Of a stretch of 64,000 nucleotides of DNA, positions 25,562 through 35,537 are shown piece after piece. The position numbers and the translations under genes were made by a program. Source of the stretch: Pseudomonas sp. CFII64. GTDB taxonomy: Bacteria > Pseudomonadota > Gammaproteobacteria > Pseudomonadales > Pseudomonadaceae. The DNA lies in contig NZ_ATLO01000035.1 in assembly GCF_000416235.1 (NCBI RefSeq), positions 186,001 to 250,000 of the forward strand, in the 5' to 3' direction. Under the pieces are notes generated by a model that was given only the letters and a program-made list of their open reading frames with translations, did no database searches and was not told the origin of the DNA. Position 1 is the first letter of the stretch; each line of letters starts with the position of its first letter.

Positions 25562-26455
25562 ATGCGCCGTCTGCTCACCGGCTGTTTTGTCACGCTGCTG
25601 TTGCTGCTTAACACGCTGGTCATGATCGGCCCGCTACTGATTTTTGCTCTGCTCAAGCTGATCTTTCAGGGGCACATGCGTGATCGCATGTCCTCGGCGG
25701 TGATGTGGATGGCCGAGACCTGGGCCGAGATCGACAAGCTGATTTTCGCCTTGTGCATCCCGACGCGCTGGGAAGTGCGCGGCGATGAAAATCTGCGCGG
25801 CGACACGTCGTATCTGGTCATCGGCAACCATCAGTCCTGGGTGGATATCCCGGCGTTGATTCAAGCATTGAACCGGCGCACGCCCTTCTTCAAGTTCTTC
25901 CTGAAAAAGGAATTGATCTGGGTCCCGCTGCTGGGCCTGGCCTGGTGGGCGCTGGATTACCCGTTCATGAAGCGCTACAGCAAGGCGTTCCTCGCCAAAC
26001 ACCCTGAGCTCAAAGGCCATGATCTGGAGATCACGCGTCAGGCCTGCGATCTGTTCAAGCGTCAGCCGGTCACCGTGGTCAACTATCTGGAAGGGACGCG
26101 CTTTACCACGGCGAAAAACGCGCAGCAGAACTCGCCGTATTCGCACTTGCTCAAACCCAAGGCGGGCGGCGTGGCGTTCGTTCTGGCGGCGATGGGTGAA
26201 CAGCTGGATGCGATTCTGGACGTGACCGTGGTTTACCCGAGCGAGCGGATTCCGGGCTTCTGGGATTTACTCTGCGGGCAAGTGCCGCGCGTGATCATCG
26301 ACATTCAGACCCGGGAACTTGATCCCGCGTTATGGCAAGGCGATTACGAGAACGATCCGCTGTTTCGCGAAAAAGTGCAGGGCTGGGTCAACCAGCTGTG
26401 GCTGGACAAAGATGCGCGCATCACCCTGTTGCGGGGCGATGCGCTGGCAGACTGA
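25562..26455 (+). CDS. YihG-like 1-acylglycerol-3-phosphate-type acyltransferase
   Basis: 297 residues. An N-terminal membrane helix (LLLLNTLVMIGPLLIFALLK) precedes a PlsC domain with the catalytic HX4D as NHQSWVD near residue 90, the acceptor-site motif PFMKRYSKAFL, and EGTRFT near 178. Length and motifs match the YihG/LPA-acyltransferase group of inner-membrane lysophospholipid acyltransferases. It probably adds the sn-2 acyl chain in phospholipid synthesis or repair. ATG 25562 follows AAGAG. It is convergent with the DUF2780 gene, 1 base apart. Confidence 0.9.
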   Translation: MRRLLTGCFVTLLLLLNTLVMIGPLLIFALLKLIFQGHMRDRMSSAVMWMAETWAEIDKLIFALCIPTRWEVRGDENLRGDTSYLVIGNHQSWVDIPALIQALNRRTPFFKFFLKKELIWVPLLGLAWWALDYPFMKRYSKAFLAKHPELKGHDLEITRQACDLFKRQPVTVVNYLEGTRFTTAKNAQQNSPYSHLLKPKAGGVAFVLAAMGEQLDAILDVTVVYPSERIPGFWDLLCGQVPRVIIDIQTRELDPALWQGDYENDPLFREKVQGWVNQLWLDKDARITLLRGDALAD

Positions 26456-26456
26456 A

Positions 26457-27026
26457 TCAGCTGCCGGTGCCCCACAGACTGCCGAGGCTTTGCAGTGCTG
26501 AGCCACCGGCGCCTTGCTGGCCGAGGTATTGCAGAATCAGCGGAGCAAACTGGCTGACCATCGAGCTGTCCATGCCCAGCGCGGAGTACGCCTTGTTCAC
26601 GTCGCCCATGCTCTGCACATTGCCCAACGCGCTATTGAGGATGGAGCTGCTGGCGTTGTCGCCCGAGCCGCCTAACAGCGCGCCTAGCCCATTGAGGTTG
26701 CCCAGACTGCTCAGGGCGTTGTTTCCGGCCAGCTGATCCAGGCCCGGCACCGCTTTGCTCAACTGGCTGTAATCGTTGCCCGCGAGTTTGTTCTTCGCCA
26801 GGCCCAAGAGCGCGCCCGTACCGCCGACGGCTTGTTCCGGGGTGACATTCAGATTGCTGCCCAGCAAATTCAGCAAACCCGCAGCTTCGGGTGCGGCGGT
26901 CGCTTTCTGATTGCCGCTGCTGGCGTTGGAAACGGCATTGGCTGCGTCGTTCAGGTTGAAGGCGAACACCGGACTTGCGGCCAGAGCCATCAACGTTGCC
27001 AGTGCTACACCGCGTGAAATCTTCAT
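26457..27026 (-). CDS. DUF2780 secreted protein
   Basis: 189 residues with a signal peptide (MKISRGVALATLMALAASPVFA). The mature protein is low in charge and rich in Ala, Gly, Leu, Ser and Asn, with LGSNLNVTPEQAVGGTGALL and SQLSKAVPGLDQLAGN, the DUF2780 core. The family is small and uncharacterised; related Vibrio proteins are cell-surface or biofilm linked. GAGGGG precedes the ATG at 27024-27026. It is divergent from the giant toxin-like gene. Confidence 0.88.
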   Translation of the reverse strand: MKISRGVALATLMALAASPVFAFNLNDAANAVSNASSGNQKATAAPEAAGLLNLLGSNLNVTPEQAVGGTGALLGLAKNKLAGNDYSQLSKAVPGLDQLAGNNALSSLGNLNGLGALLGGSGDNASSSILNSALGNVQSMGDVNKAYSALGMDSSMVSQFAPLILQYLGQQGAGGSALQSLGSLWGTGS

Positions 27027-27067
27027 CGAAACAACCCCTCAAACGGAAAAATCCGGCAAGCCGGTAA

Positions 27068-27079
27068 AAACACGTGTTT
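27068..27079. promoter_or_regulatory. 12-bp perfect palindrome upstream of DUF2780
   Basis: AAACACGTGTTT, a perfect palindrome 42 bases ahead of the DUF2780 start and in the region shared with the divergent toxin-like gene. Possible operator; no family assignment. Confidence 0.3.
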
Positions 27080-27245
27080 GACCGAGCACAGCGGGGGAAT
27101 GTTCCTTGCGTTCGTCTGATGCCAGACCGGCAGCATGGCGCAGCCAATCCAGGAAGCAGGTCACAGGCTCGAACAACTATGTAATACCTCGTTCGTACCC
27201 AGGCCCGGCAGGGTTAGCCTTCAACCCTGCATGGAGCAATCGACA

Positions 27246-30200
27246 ATGGCCCCCAACCCGTCACCCTTCCAGCCGTGCAGCGACTGGATGACCGTTGCAG
27301 ACAATGACGCTCAGATACTGGAAATCCTGCGAATGCCGCGTCAGGGCTACTGCACCTTGTTCGAGGAAATCCAGGCGCTGGGCGCGGCCAGCCCCTACCC
27401 GCATTGTGCGCACGACACCGAGCTGGTGGAGAGTGTGCAGACATTGCTGTTTGACGATGCGCTGCAAAGTCCGGAGAGCGATTCAGCGCGCCTTGAGCGA
27501 TCCGCCGATTTACTGCCGTATCCAGGTGCTACCCACGCAGTCCCGGCCAAGCCCATCTCTGTTAGACAGCACCAACAGATGGCGCGAACGGCGCTTGAAA
27601 TTGTCAGGCGCAACCAACGCCAACCCCCTGTGCGCGTAACGACGCCCCAGATAGACCGCACCAAAAGCGACTACGCCAGGTTAGTGAATCAAATGCGTGC
27701 GCGGCGGCGGGATATCGCCTCGGGTACGCTCGCTACCGATAGAACCGTGGTAGACGTGGATGGGCAATCTCCGCTTTTTGCCATCGCCGCCGCTTTCGGT
27801 GCGCTCTTGAGGCGTTTCCATACGCTTGTCCAGTTCGCACAGGATCCCGGGCGAGCTGTCGGGAAGGATCAAAATGATCCTCTGGGCCGTCTGAACACGA
27901 GCCGTCTGCGCAATCGGCTCACTGTTTACAACGCGAGGCAGCTGGACTTCAGCAAGCCGTTCATGTGCATGCTGCATATCCTGCCGGGCACCGGGCAGCA
28001 TGTTTATGTCATGAAAATCCACGGCATCTGCCGCGGCGGCAAGGCCGTCAGTTGCACACTGCCGGACGGAGAATTGAGAGCGCTTTTGCTCACCCACGCG
28101 TTCGACAATCTTGCTCCGCTGCTGACGCAGGCGTCGGTCAACGACTACCTGCTGATCCGCGAGGATGGAGCGCTTTCGCTGCGTTGCCTGCTCGCCTATT
28201 ACGGTGTTGTCGTTCCTGGGACGGCGAGACGGCAAGGTCTGGACAAGGCCATTGCCGATCTGATGCCCAAAGAATCCCGTGGGCAACGTGTCGATGTCAG
28301 TCCGGCGCTGCCTTTCACCATTGCCGAGCAACCGCGCTTTGTCCTGGATACGTCCAAAATCTATACATTTCGCCAGCGCACGGTCGAAGCCAGCGCCAAT
28401 CACGATTACAGCGTGATCGGCGAAGAGATTAAAAAGGAGAGTCAGTGGCACCTTGAGCGATATCGCCGTTTGCTCGCCAGCTACACACATTTCGGCGCCT
28501 CACAGGAGAACAACGAAAAGGCACTTTTGGCACTGCTGCAAGAAGCCGGTGGCGTCACCCTCAAACTGTTCGTTGAAGACAGCGACGGTCAGGCAGATAC
28601 CTACCGCGAACAACACACCGCCAACCCGTGGAATGCTGCAGACCTTTCTGACTACTTCAGCAAAGCCGAAGAACAGCTGGCGTTGTACATGGAGAACACA
28701 CTTAAATATGTCGAGGGTGAAGGCGCGATTTATATCGAAGCATTGAGCGTCGAATTGATCGTGCCCAATATCGTCCTTCGCAGCCATGATTTACGCGAGC
28801 TGGACATTGCAGCCTTCGATATTCGCACTAGGCAGCCGCCATTTTTGTATCTGGATCCGTTGGCCAAAGGGTCTTACGAAATCATCGCTGAGCATTTTGC
28901 GCAGGTGACCGGTGAATTGCGCGATGCCAATTGGGATATCTCCCAATGCAAGACATTGACGCGGGCGGCACAGCATCTGCTGCGGCATTATCGTGAGGAC
29001 CTGCCCGGGTTGCCGCTTGCGCAGCGCGATGCGGCGTACCTCAATCGCCTGAAAGAAGTGGTCAATGTCTATTACGGCGTGGTTGCGCAAAGTCTGGAGC
29101 ATCAACAACAGCTGAAAGTGGTCTTGCAACCGACCCAGCCTGAATTCGTCTCCCGGGCAATATGCCGTTATCTGGCGCTGGATGAGCGCCACTGGGCCAT
29201 GATCGCGCAAACGCACTTCACTATTCGCTATGCCGCCGGCTGGAAAAATACCGGTACATGGGTGCGCTTTGAAAAGTCCCTTGGCTATCGCAGCTTGCTC
29301 AGCGTGGTTTACGACGAACAACTGCGCCGGGAGGTTGCCCTGGCCGATGACTGCGAAGCGGTGTTGCGAGGGCTGGCGCAGGCCATCGCTGACCGCACGG
29401 GATATGCCGACCCGGTGGATAGCCTGAAGGAACGACTCGCGGGGCTGTTCGATGCCAATATCGCGTTCGTCAACAACGGCGACCTGCCCGCCGAATTGAC
29501 CCAGCCTGCACAGGCTTTCGTTCGGCACGTCGAAGCCTATACGCTCAAGGCGATCGACGAGTTCAGGGCGCTGGAAGCCGAAAGGCTTGTCCTGACCTCC
29601 GGCAACGCCGCCGAACGGCTTGAGCAGCAACGGGTGCTCGCCTCGGCAGGGTCCGACCAGGCGTTCTACTGCATTGAACTGCTGACTCCCCTGGAACAGC
29701 GCAGGCTTGAAGTCAGCGTTGCAGCCTTTGCGGCATTCCTGAGGGCAAGGGCCAACAACGACGATATCCAGGCTATGTCGACCGCTGCGCAGCATGTCCT
29801 GCAAGTGGTGCGTCAGGTCGGCGGGCTGATTCCGGTTGTGGGTAACTTCATCAACCTGGGGTTCGATATCTACGAAGGAAATACCGAGGGCATTGCGCTG
29901 GATACGGTGAATATTTTCGCTGAACTGGTGTTGCTCAAATTCCGCGTCATGCCGCCCAGAGTGCTTGGCACGCTGATGCTGCAGGGCACCAACCTGTGGA
30001 CGATGTGGCAGCAGATCCAGGCCCTCAATGCGTCGATCAAGGCGAATGATTTTCCCGAGTCGGTGAGCAACTTCGGTTTCCTGTTGCTGGGCATGCATTC
30101 GGCCCTGCACTGCGGCGCTTCGGTGATTCAAGGTTTCAAGGTGGCTGTTGCGTATCGCAATCAGGAGTCTGCGCTGGAGATGCCGAACCCTGCGCTGCAG

Positions 30201-33122
30201 GAGCAGGAACCGCGCGGTCCCGAACCAGAGTCCGGCCCCGAATATCACACCGAGGAGCCGGTTGCCGGACACGACGAGCCCCGCGTGCCGGACGCTGAGT
30301 CACATACCCGGTCTGGCCAGTCGGCCAACAGCCAGTACTGGGCGATCAACGATGACGGGCATATTTCCGAGCGCCCGACGGGCAGGAAAGTTACCGGCCT
30401 GGACTGGAATGGCAATGCGATTGTCGAGGGCGGGGCGCGCGCGTTGCTGCTGGGCGGCCCTCATGAACAGACATACATGCTCAATGGCCAGGCGCATCGC
30501 ACGGTCAGAGGTGGCGCAGGGCCGGAGTTAAGACCGCTTCACGCGCTGGACATCGAGGCTGGGCAATGGCGAAAGTCGACGCAGGCTCATAACGGCGTGG
30601 CGCAGTTTTCTCGCTTTGCTCATACCGATGCGTTTCCGAGCCGGTTCAGTGGCCGCCCCGAGCGCCTTCAGGCCCCGGCCAATGCCGTGAGTTGGTACGA
30701 CAACTGTATCGCCACCCTGGAGACGGTTTCGACGCAGGTCTTGGCGCTCGACGGCCAGCGATCCCGCCAGGACGTAGCCATCGGTGTCATCGAGCATAAA
30801 TACATCACCGAACGCGATGGCCATATCGAAGTGCTGGAACAGGCTGGCAGCGCCGGTGGTAAAACGAGTTTCATCCGCGCCGACGGCACTCGTCTGGAGG
30901 CCAGCGTCGCGTTGCCCGCCACGCCGCGCTACCAGGCCGAAATTCAGGTCAGAATTGTCGCTGCCCAAGGCATGTTCGTCACAGTTGAGATCAGCGAAAC
31001 CCTGCAAGGCCTGGTCGGCAGGAAGACAGTCGCGGGTGTGCTCGCGACGCGTACCCAGGGAGGAGGGCAGGAGCTGATTATCGAAGCCGACCGGGGCGTG
31101 CATTATCGCGGCACGCTGGCGGCGGCTAACTTCCTGGCGCTGGCACCCGGAGAAACCTCGACCGAGCAGCAGCCGGTTGCGCTGAAAATGGACAGGATCA
31201 GCCCTCACGCCGACCCAAAACGTGCCTCCCCACAGCTATGGCACAGCGAGATCGAGTACCGAAACGGCCTGGCCCATGATGACTTTGCCCTGGAGTTGTT
31301 TTATGGCGCGAAGGCAGCCAACGAAGCCTTCGCGCGTAATCCCCAATGGGTCGTGAGCAACCTGGAGGCTGTTGGCAAGATCAAGACGGGCTTGCCACCG
31401 GCCATCACTACCGTTGAAAACCCGTTCTACGTGCTCGACACCCTTGAGGAACAGGCGATTCTGTTCGCCCCGCGCAACCAGGCGGCGCTGGCTAATACGT
31501 TGTTGGGCAGAACCATCGAGTGGGGCGCAGCGTCGCAGCCTCATGCCTTGGGCCTGGGCGAGAAGGTGCTGCGCCAATTGCGTCTGCATGAGCCTTTGAT
31601 GGCGCTGAACGAATCCATCGCGCCTCTTGCTCGCGACCGGAGCGCCTTGGTCGAACGTCTGAAACGGGCCTTGGGGTCGGCCAATCTGTTGATCGCCGAA
31701 GCAGAAGGGTTGAACGGACAAAAAGTCTACTTCGCCCATTCGAGTGCCGAACATCTCAGCGTCCAGTTCGGCCGCCTGGACGATGAGCTTCATGTGAGCA
31801 GTTCGGGCTCAATCATCGATCACATCGAGGCCCACTACCCCGATCCCTCTGCGCTCAAAAACCTGGTGATTCTGTCCGTTGAGCACGTCTCGGAAGCCGA
31901 TGCGCGGCGCATCTTCGTTTCTTCACAACGAGGTTATCACTACAGCTCGGTGACCAGCCTGGAGCCGCCCATCGACAAGCCGCACCTGACGACGGCGCAA
32001 TTACAGCTGCACATTGACGATGCCCACTACCCGCACCACACCAGAAACATGACGATTGCCAGCGCTGTAGTCGATTTGTCCACTGCCACGCCAGTGACTA
32101 CCGGGCCGCGCCAGGGCAGCTATAACTGCGGCGGCAAGGAATACGTGCAACTTGATAACGGTAGGCTGTATCGGGCTGTGTGGGACAACCGGCACAGTGT
32201 CTTTGTCCTGGTGCCGCCTGAGGGCAAGGTGCTGGCTAACACCTGGGCTTATCCCTGGGTCCGGCACACCGCAGGGCGCGAATTCACGCTGATCAACCGG
32301 CCCGGCCTCAAAGGCGGCAGTTGGCGCCCGGAGGTGTTCGGTGACATCCGCTGCAGGAATTACGAGCGCTCGACCACCCGCAGTGGGCGACTGACAGCCG
32401 CGCAGCGCAGGAACAACAATGAATTGCAGGTCCACCACCAGGACCTGCATTTAACGCAGAACCAAACGCTGCAAAATGGAAAGCTCAACGTTCCGGATAC
32501 CTTGTTCAGCCAGAGCGCGCCTGGGCCGGATGGCTACGTGACGCTCAAATCCAGAGTCGAGGTGCCGGAAAGCTGCATCTCCAGCACCGAGTATCTGGTG
32601 TCGAGATACGCAGGTGGGAAGTCTGGATTCGATTACGAAGGCGAGCGCTCAGGCCAGGCGACTGCCCTCGATCCTAATGTGGAGATAGTCGCACGGCATG
32701 ACGGGCGGGAGGTGTCGTTGAACATCTCGACCACGACGCTGGATAGCTGGATCGCCAGGCAGGGTCATTCCGACTATTTCATCGAGGGACAGGCATTTCC
32801 TGACATCGGACAAGGCATCGGTTTTATCGAGCGGCACGCGGGCGCGGGTACGTCTTCGGACTATGAATTCCACTTCATGTTCGTCGTCGGCAAGCTTGTG
32901 GATCAGCAAGGAACGGTCACTGGCGTACTCGCCACGGACTTGTCCGAGCCATCGCGCAGCAGCGCGGGCGGGGTATCGACAACCCGGCTCCCGGCCAGCC
33001 ATAACTGGAATGTTCGGTCTTACTCGTCGGTTGAGCAGATGCGCGGCGCGCCAGGGCCCGACAGCAATGCGTATCCCCAGGATCAGTACTATTCGGTGCT
33101 GGTACGGCCAGTGCGATCTTGA
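27246..33122 (+). CDS. very large toxin-like protein (1958 aa), DUF6543/dermonecrotic-toxin-like
   Basis: No Sec signal peptide. Residues 1 to about 840 are soluble and have the look of the large Pseudomonas proteins annotated as dermonecrotic-toxin-like (DUF6543): ATPs or sugars are not evident, but LHILPGTGQHVYVMKIHG, WHLERYRRLLASYTHFGA and WKNTGTWVRFEKSLGYRSLL recall that family. Hydrophobic, possibly membrane-inserting stretches lie near 853-873 (VVRQVGGLIPVVGNFINLGF), 893-913 and 941-965. A Pro/Glu-rich linker at about 978-1018 joins a 940-residue C-terminal part with no recognised enzyme motif. ATG 27246 has GGAG 10 bases upstream; ATGs at 27135 and 27231 are weaker. Codon use is as in the neighbours. 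No immunity or export gene is adjacent. Confidence 0.8.
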   Translation: MAPNPSPFQPCSDWMTVADNDAQILEILRMPRQGYCTLFEEIQALGAASPYPHCAHDTELVESVQTLLFDDALQSPESDSARLERSADLLPYPGATHAVPAKPISVRQHQQMARTALEIVRRNQRQPPVRVTTPQIDRTKSDYARLVNQMRARRRDIASGTLATDRTVVDVDGQSPLFAIAAAFGALLRRFHTLVQFAQDPGRAVGKDQNDPLGRLNTSRLRNRLTVYNARQLDFSKPFMCMLHILPGTGQHVYVMKIHGICRGGKAVSCTLPDGELRALLLTHAFDNLAPLLTQASVNDYLLIREDGALSLRCLLAYYGVVVPGTARRQGLDKAIADLMPKESRGQRVDVSPALPFTIAEQPRFVLDTSKIYTFRQRTVEASANHDYSVIGEEIKKESQWHLERYRRLLASYTHFGASQENNEKALLALLQEAGGVTLKLFVEDSDGQADTYREQHTANPWNAADLSDYFSKAEEQLALYMENTLKYVEGEGAIYIEALSVELIVPNIVLRSHDLRELDIAAFDIRTRQPPFLYLDPLAKGSYEIIAEHFAQVTGELRDANWDISQCKTLTRAAQHLLRHYREDLPGLPLAQRDAAYLNRLKEVVNVYYGVVAQSLEHQQQLKVVLQPTQPEFVSRAICRYLALDERHWAMIAQTHFTIRYAAGWKNTGTWVRFEKSLGYRSLLSVVYDEQLRREVALADDCEAVLRGLAQAIADRTGYADPVDSLKERLAGLFDANIAFVNNGDLPAELTQPAQAFVRHVEAYTLKAIDEFRALEAERLVLTSGNAAERLEQQRVLASAGSDQAFYCIELLTPLEQRRLEVSVAAFAAFLRARANNDDIQAMSTAAQHVLQVVRQVGGLIPVVGNFINLGFDIYEGNTEGIALDTVNIFAELVLLKFRVMPPRVLGTLMLQGTNLWTMWQQIQALNASIKANDFPESVSNFGFLLLGMHSALHCGASVIQGFKVAVAYRNQESALEMPNPALQEQEPRGPEPESGPEYHTEEPVAGHDEPRVPDAESHTRSGQSANSQYWAINDDGHISERPTGRKVTGLDWNGNAIVEGGARALLLGGPHEQTYMLNGQAHRTVRGGAGPELRPLHALDIEAGQWRKSTQAHNGVAQFSRFAHTDAFPSRFSGRPERLQAPANAVSWYDNCIATLETVSTQVLALDGQRSRQDVAIGVIEHKYITERDGHIEVLEQAGSAGGKTSFIRADGTRLEASVALPATPRYQAEIQVRIVAAQGMFVTVEISETLQGLVGRKTVAGVLATRTQGGGQELIIEADRGVHYRGTLAAANFLALAPGETSTEQQPVALKMDRISPHADPKRASPQLWHSEIEYRNGLAHDDFALELFYGAKAANEAFARNPQWVVSNLEAVGKIKTGLPPAITTVENPFYVLDTLEEQAILFAPRNQAALANTLLGRTIEWGAASQPHALGLGEKVLRQLRLHEPLMALNESIAPLARDRSALVERLKRALGSANLLIAEAEGLNGQKVYFAHSSAEHLSVQFGRLDDELHVSSSGSIIDHIEAHYPDPSALKNLVILSVEHVSEADARRIFVSSQRGYHYSSVTSLEPPIDKPHLTTAQLQLHIDDAHYPHHTRNMTIASAVVDLSTATPVTTGPRQGSYNCGGKEYVQLDNGRLYRAVWDNRHSVFVLVPPEGKVLANTWAYPWVRHTAGREFTLINRPGLKGGSWRPEVFGDIRCRNYERSTTRSGRLTAAQRRNNNELQVHHQDLHLTQNQTLQNGKLNVPDTLFSQSAPGPDGYVTLKSRVEVPESCISSTEYLVSRYAGGKSGFDYEGERSGQATALDPNVEIVARHDGREVSLNISTTTLDSWIARQGHSDYFIEGQAFPDIGQGIGFIERHAGAGTSSDYEFHFMFVVGKLVDQQGTVTGVLATDLSEPSRSSAGGVSTTRLPASHNWNVRSYSSVEQMRGAPGPDSNAYPQDQYYSVLVRPVRS

Positions 33123-33159
33123 TGCTGCCAGACCGACTGCCCCTTGCTAGGCACAGACC

Positions 33160-33189
33160 AAAAGGGCGACATAAGTCGCCCTCTTTCTG
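33160..33189. terminator. bidirectional terminator between toxin-like gene and fdhA
   Basis: AGGGCGAC - ATAA - GTCGCCCT is an 8-bp perfect stem. It is followed by CTTTCT on the plus strand and by TTTT on the minus strand, so it can end both converging transcripts. Confidence 0.75.
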
Positions 33190-33200
33190 GTTGTAGCGGC

Positions 33201-34400
33201 TTACGCCGCGCTGAACAACTTATGCGGATCAATCACAAACTTCTTCGGCACGCCGGCATCGAACTCGCCGTAACCGCGTGGTGCGTCGTCGAGGCTGATG
33301 ACTTCGACACCGACGATGTCGGCGATCTTGATGCGGTCCCACATGATGGCTTGCATCAGCTGGCGGTTGTACTTCATGACCGGGGTCTGGCCGGTGTGGA
33401 AGCTGTGGGATTTGGCCCAGCCCAGGCCGAAGCGGATGCTCAGACTGCCCATTTTTGCGGCGGCGTCCACTGCGCCCGGATCTTCGGTGACGTACAGGCC
33501 GGGAATACCGATCTTGCCAGCGACGCGCACTACGCCCATCAACGAGTTGAGGACGGTCGCCGGAGCTTCATGATGCACGCCTGAGTGGCCATGGCCGCGG
33601 GCTTCAAAGCCTACGGCGTCAACCGCGCAATCCACTTCCGGTTCGCCCAGCAGCGCGGCGATCTGTTCGTGCAGTGGCGTGTCCTGGGACAGGTCGGCAA
33701 TTTCGAAACCCTGCGCCTTGGCGTGAACCAGACGGGCCGGATTCACGTCGCCGATGATCACCACTGCCGCGCCCAGCAGACGCGCCGATGCAGCTGCGGC
33801 CAGGCCGACCGGGCCCGCACCTGCGATGTATACCGTGCTGCCCGGTCCTACGCCGGCAGTCACGGCACCGTGATAACCGGTCGGCAGAATGTCGGACAGG
33901 CAAGTCAGGTCACGAATTTTTTCCATGGCCCGGTCACGGTCAGGCAGCTTGAGCAGGTTGAAGTCGGCATACGGCACCAGCACGTACTCCGCCTGACCAC
34001 CGGTCCAGTCGCCCATATCGACGTAACCATAAGCGCCGCCGGGACGCGCCGGGTTGACCGACAGGCAGACACCGGTGTGTTGTTCCTTGCATGAACGGCA
34101 CAGGCCGCACGCCACGTTGAACGGAACCGACACCAGGTCACCGATTTTCAGGTTCTCGACGCCGGTGCCTTTTTCGATCACTTCACCCGTGATTTCATGC
34201 CCCAGCACCAGGCCGGTCTGTGCGGTTGTGCGGCCGCGCACCATGTGTTGGTCCGAGCCGCAAATGTTGGTAGAGACCACGCGCAGGATGACGCCATGCT
34301 CGATCTTGCGACCGCGCGGGTCCTGCATTTTTGGATAGTCAATTTTCTGTACTTCGACCTTGCCAGCGCCGAGATACACCACACCACGATTGCCAGACAT
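33201..34400 (-). CDS. fdhA: glutathione-independent formaldehyde dehydrogenase
   Basis: A 399-residue zinc-dependent medium-chain dehydrogenase. Catalytic zinc site NICGSDQHMVRG and GHEITGEV; structural zinc cysteines in CGLCRSCKEQHTGVC; Rossmann segment VYIAGAGPVGLAAAASARLL. It oxidises formaldehyde to formate with tightly bound NAD. Formaldehyde comes from sarcosine oxidase and dimethylglycine demethylation, so the gene ends the sox operon. The SoxBDAG-PurU-FdhA order matches PA5416-PA5421. A REP palindrome separates it from purU. Confidence 0.95.
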   Translation of the reverse strand: MSGNRGVVYLGAGKVEVQKIDYPKMQDPRGRKIEHGVILRVVSTNICGSDQHMVRGRTTAQTGLVLGHEITGEVIEKGTGVENLKIGDLVSVPFNVACGLCRSCKEQHTGVCLSVNPARPGGAYGYVDMGDWTGGQAEYVLVPYADFNLLKLPDRDRAMEKIRDLTCLSDILPTGYHGAVTAGVGPGSTVYIAGAGPVGLAAAASARLLGAAVVIIGDVNPARLVHAKAQGFEIADLSQDTPLHEQIAALLGEPEVDCAVDAVGFEARGHGHSGVHHEAPATVLNSLMGVVRVAGKIGIPGLYVTEDPGAVDAAAKMGSLSIRFGLGWAKSHSFHTGQTPVMKYNRQLMQAIMWDRIKIADIVGVEVISLDDAPRGYGEFDAGVPKKFVIDPHKLFSAA

Positions 34401-34513
34401 GCTTTCACCTCGATTTTGTTGTTATGTCGCGGGGAAATGCGTTGCTTTGTCGGTATTGCAGCAACGCACTGATTGCTCTGGGGTGCTTGCTTGATAGTGA
34501 TATTTGCGATCCC

Positions 34514-34565
34514 GTAGGACCGGCTTTAGCCGGGAGGACGTCCTCCCGGCTAAAGCCGGTCCTAC
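34514..34565. repeat. perfect 52-bp REP palindrome between purU and fdhA
   Basis: Two 26-base arms (GTAGGACCGGCTTTAGCC and continuing GGGAGGAC) with no spacer; the two halves are exact reverse complements. The hairpin is in the transcribed gap of the operon. Confidence 0.95.
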
Positions 34566-34577
34566 AGAGGATTGCGT

Positions 34578-35435
34578 TTACAGCACCACTGTCCTGTTCG
34601 CATTCAAAAACACGCGTCTTTCAATGTGATAACCCACCGCCCGGGCCAATGTCTGGCCTTCGATATCCCGGCCTTTGGCGATCAGGTCTTCGGGGTAATG
34701 GCTGTGGTCAACCGCTTCGACGCCTTGGGCAATGATCGGGCCTTCGTCCAGATCGTTGTTGATGTAATGCGCCGTTGCCCCGACCAGTTTCACGCCCTTG
34801 TTGTAGGCCTGATGGTACGGTTTGGCGCCCTTGAAACCCGGTAGCAGCGAGTGATGAATATTGATCGCCTTGCCGTCCAGTTTGCGGCACAGGTCAGGCG
34901 ACAGCACTTGCATGTAGCGGGCAAGAATCACCAGCTCCGCGCCGGACTCTTCGATCACCTGCCAGACTTTGCTTTCCTGTGCCGGCTTGTCGTTCGGGTC
35001 CAGGGGGAAATGGTAGTACGGAATTTCATGCCAGCGCGCCAACGGTTCCAGATCCGGATGGTTGGACACCACCGCGACCACGTCCATGGACAACTGGCCG
35101 ATGCGTTGGCGGTAAAGCAGGTCGTTCAGGCAATGATCGGCTTTGGAAACCATGATCACCACTTTCGGGCGATAATTCGGCGCGGTCAGTTCGAAGATCA
35201 TGCCGAAGGCCTGCCCACGTTCGACTAACCCGGCGCGGAAGCCCTGTTCATCAAAACCGTCGGGCTGACGGAATTCGACGCGAATGAAAAAGCGGCTGGA
35301 GAGCCGGTCATCGAAGGAGTGGTGCTCGGTGACGTAGCAGCCCTGCTCGAACAGATAGCGGGTCACCGCGTCCACCGTGCCCAGTACGCTTGGGCAGTCG
35401 GCGGTCAGAATCCATGTGTCGGGGGCGCGGCTCAT
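34578..35435 (-). CDS. purU: PurU, formyltetrahydrofolate deformylase
   Basis: 285 residues. An N-terminal ACT domain (WILTADCPSVLGTVDAVTRY) is followed by the hydrolase/formyltransferase fold with INIHHSLLPGFKGAKPYHQA, GATAHYINNDLDEGPII and the catalytic Asn-His-Asp set in those segments. It hydrolyses 10-formyl-THF to THF and formate, so it recycles the folate used by the THF-dependent sarcosine oxidase and SHMT. Its place between soxG and fdhA fits C1 disposal during betaine growth. Confidence 0.95.
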   Translation of the reverse strand: MSRAPDTWILTADCPSVLGTVDAVTRYLFEQGCYVTEHHSFDDRLSSRFFIRVEFRQPDGFDEQGFRAGLVERGQAFGMIFELTAPNYRPKVVIMVSKADHCLNDLLYRQRIGQLSMDVVAVVSNHPDLEPLARWHEIPYYHFPLDPNDKPAQESKVWQVIEESGAELVILARYMQVLSPDLCRKLDGKAINIHHSLLPGFKGAKPYHQAYNKGVKLVGATAHYINNDLDEGPIIAQGVEAVDHSHYPEDLIAKGRDIEGQTLARAVGYHIERRVFLNANRTVVL

Positions 35436-35467
35436 TGGTTAATCCTTGTTGGAAATGTGTCGTCGCT

Positions 35468-35533
35468 GCTCGCGGCTAAAGCCGCTCCTACGGGGCATGC
35501 ATATCGCCCGTAGGAGCGGCTTTAGCCGCGAGC
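35468..35533. repeat. REP pair between soxG and purU
   Basis: CTCGCGGCTAAAGCCGCTCC and GGAGCGGCTTTAGCCGCGAG in inverted orientation around a 22-base centre. Confidence 0.9.
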
Positions 35534-35537
35534 ATTA

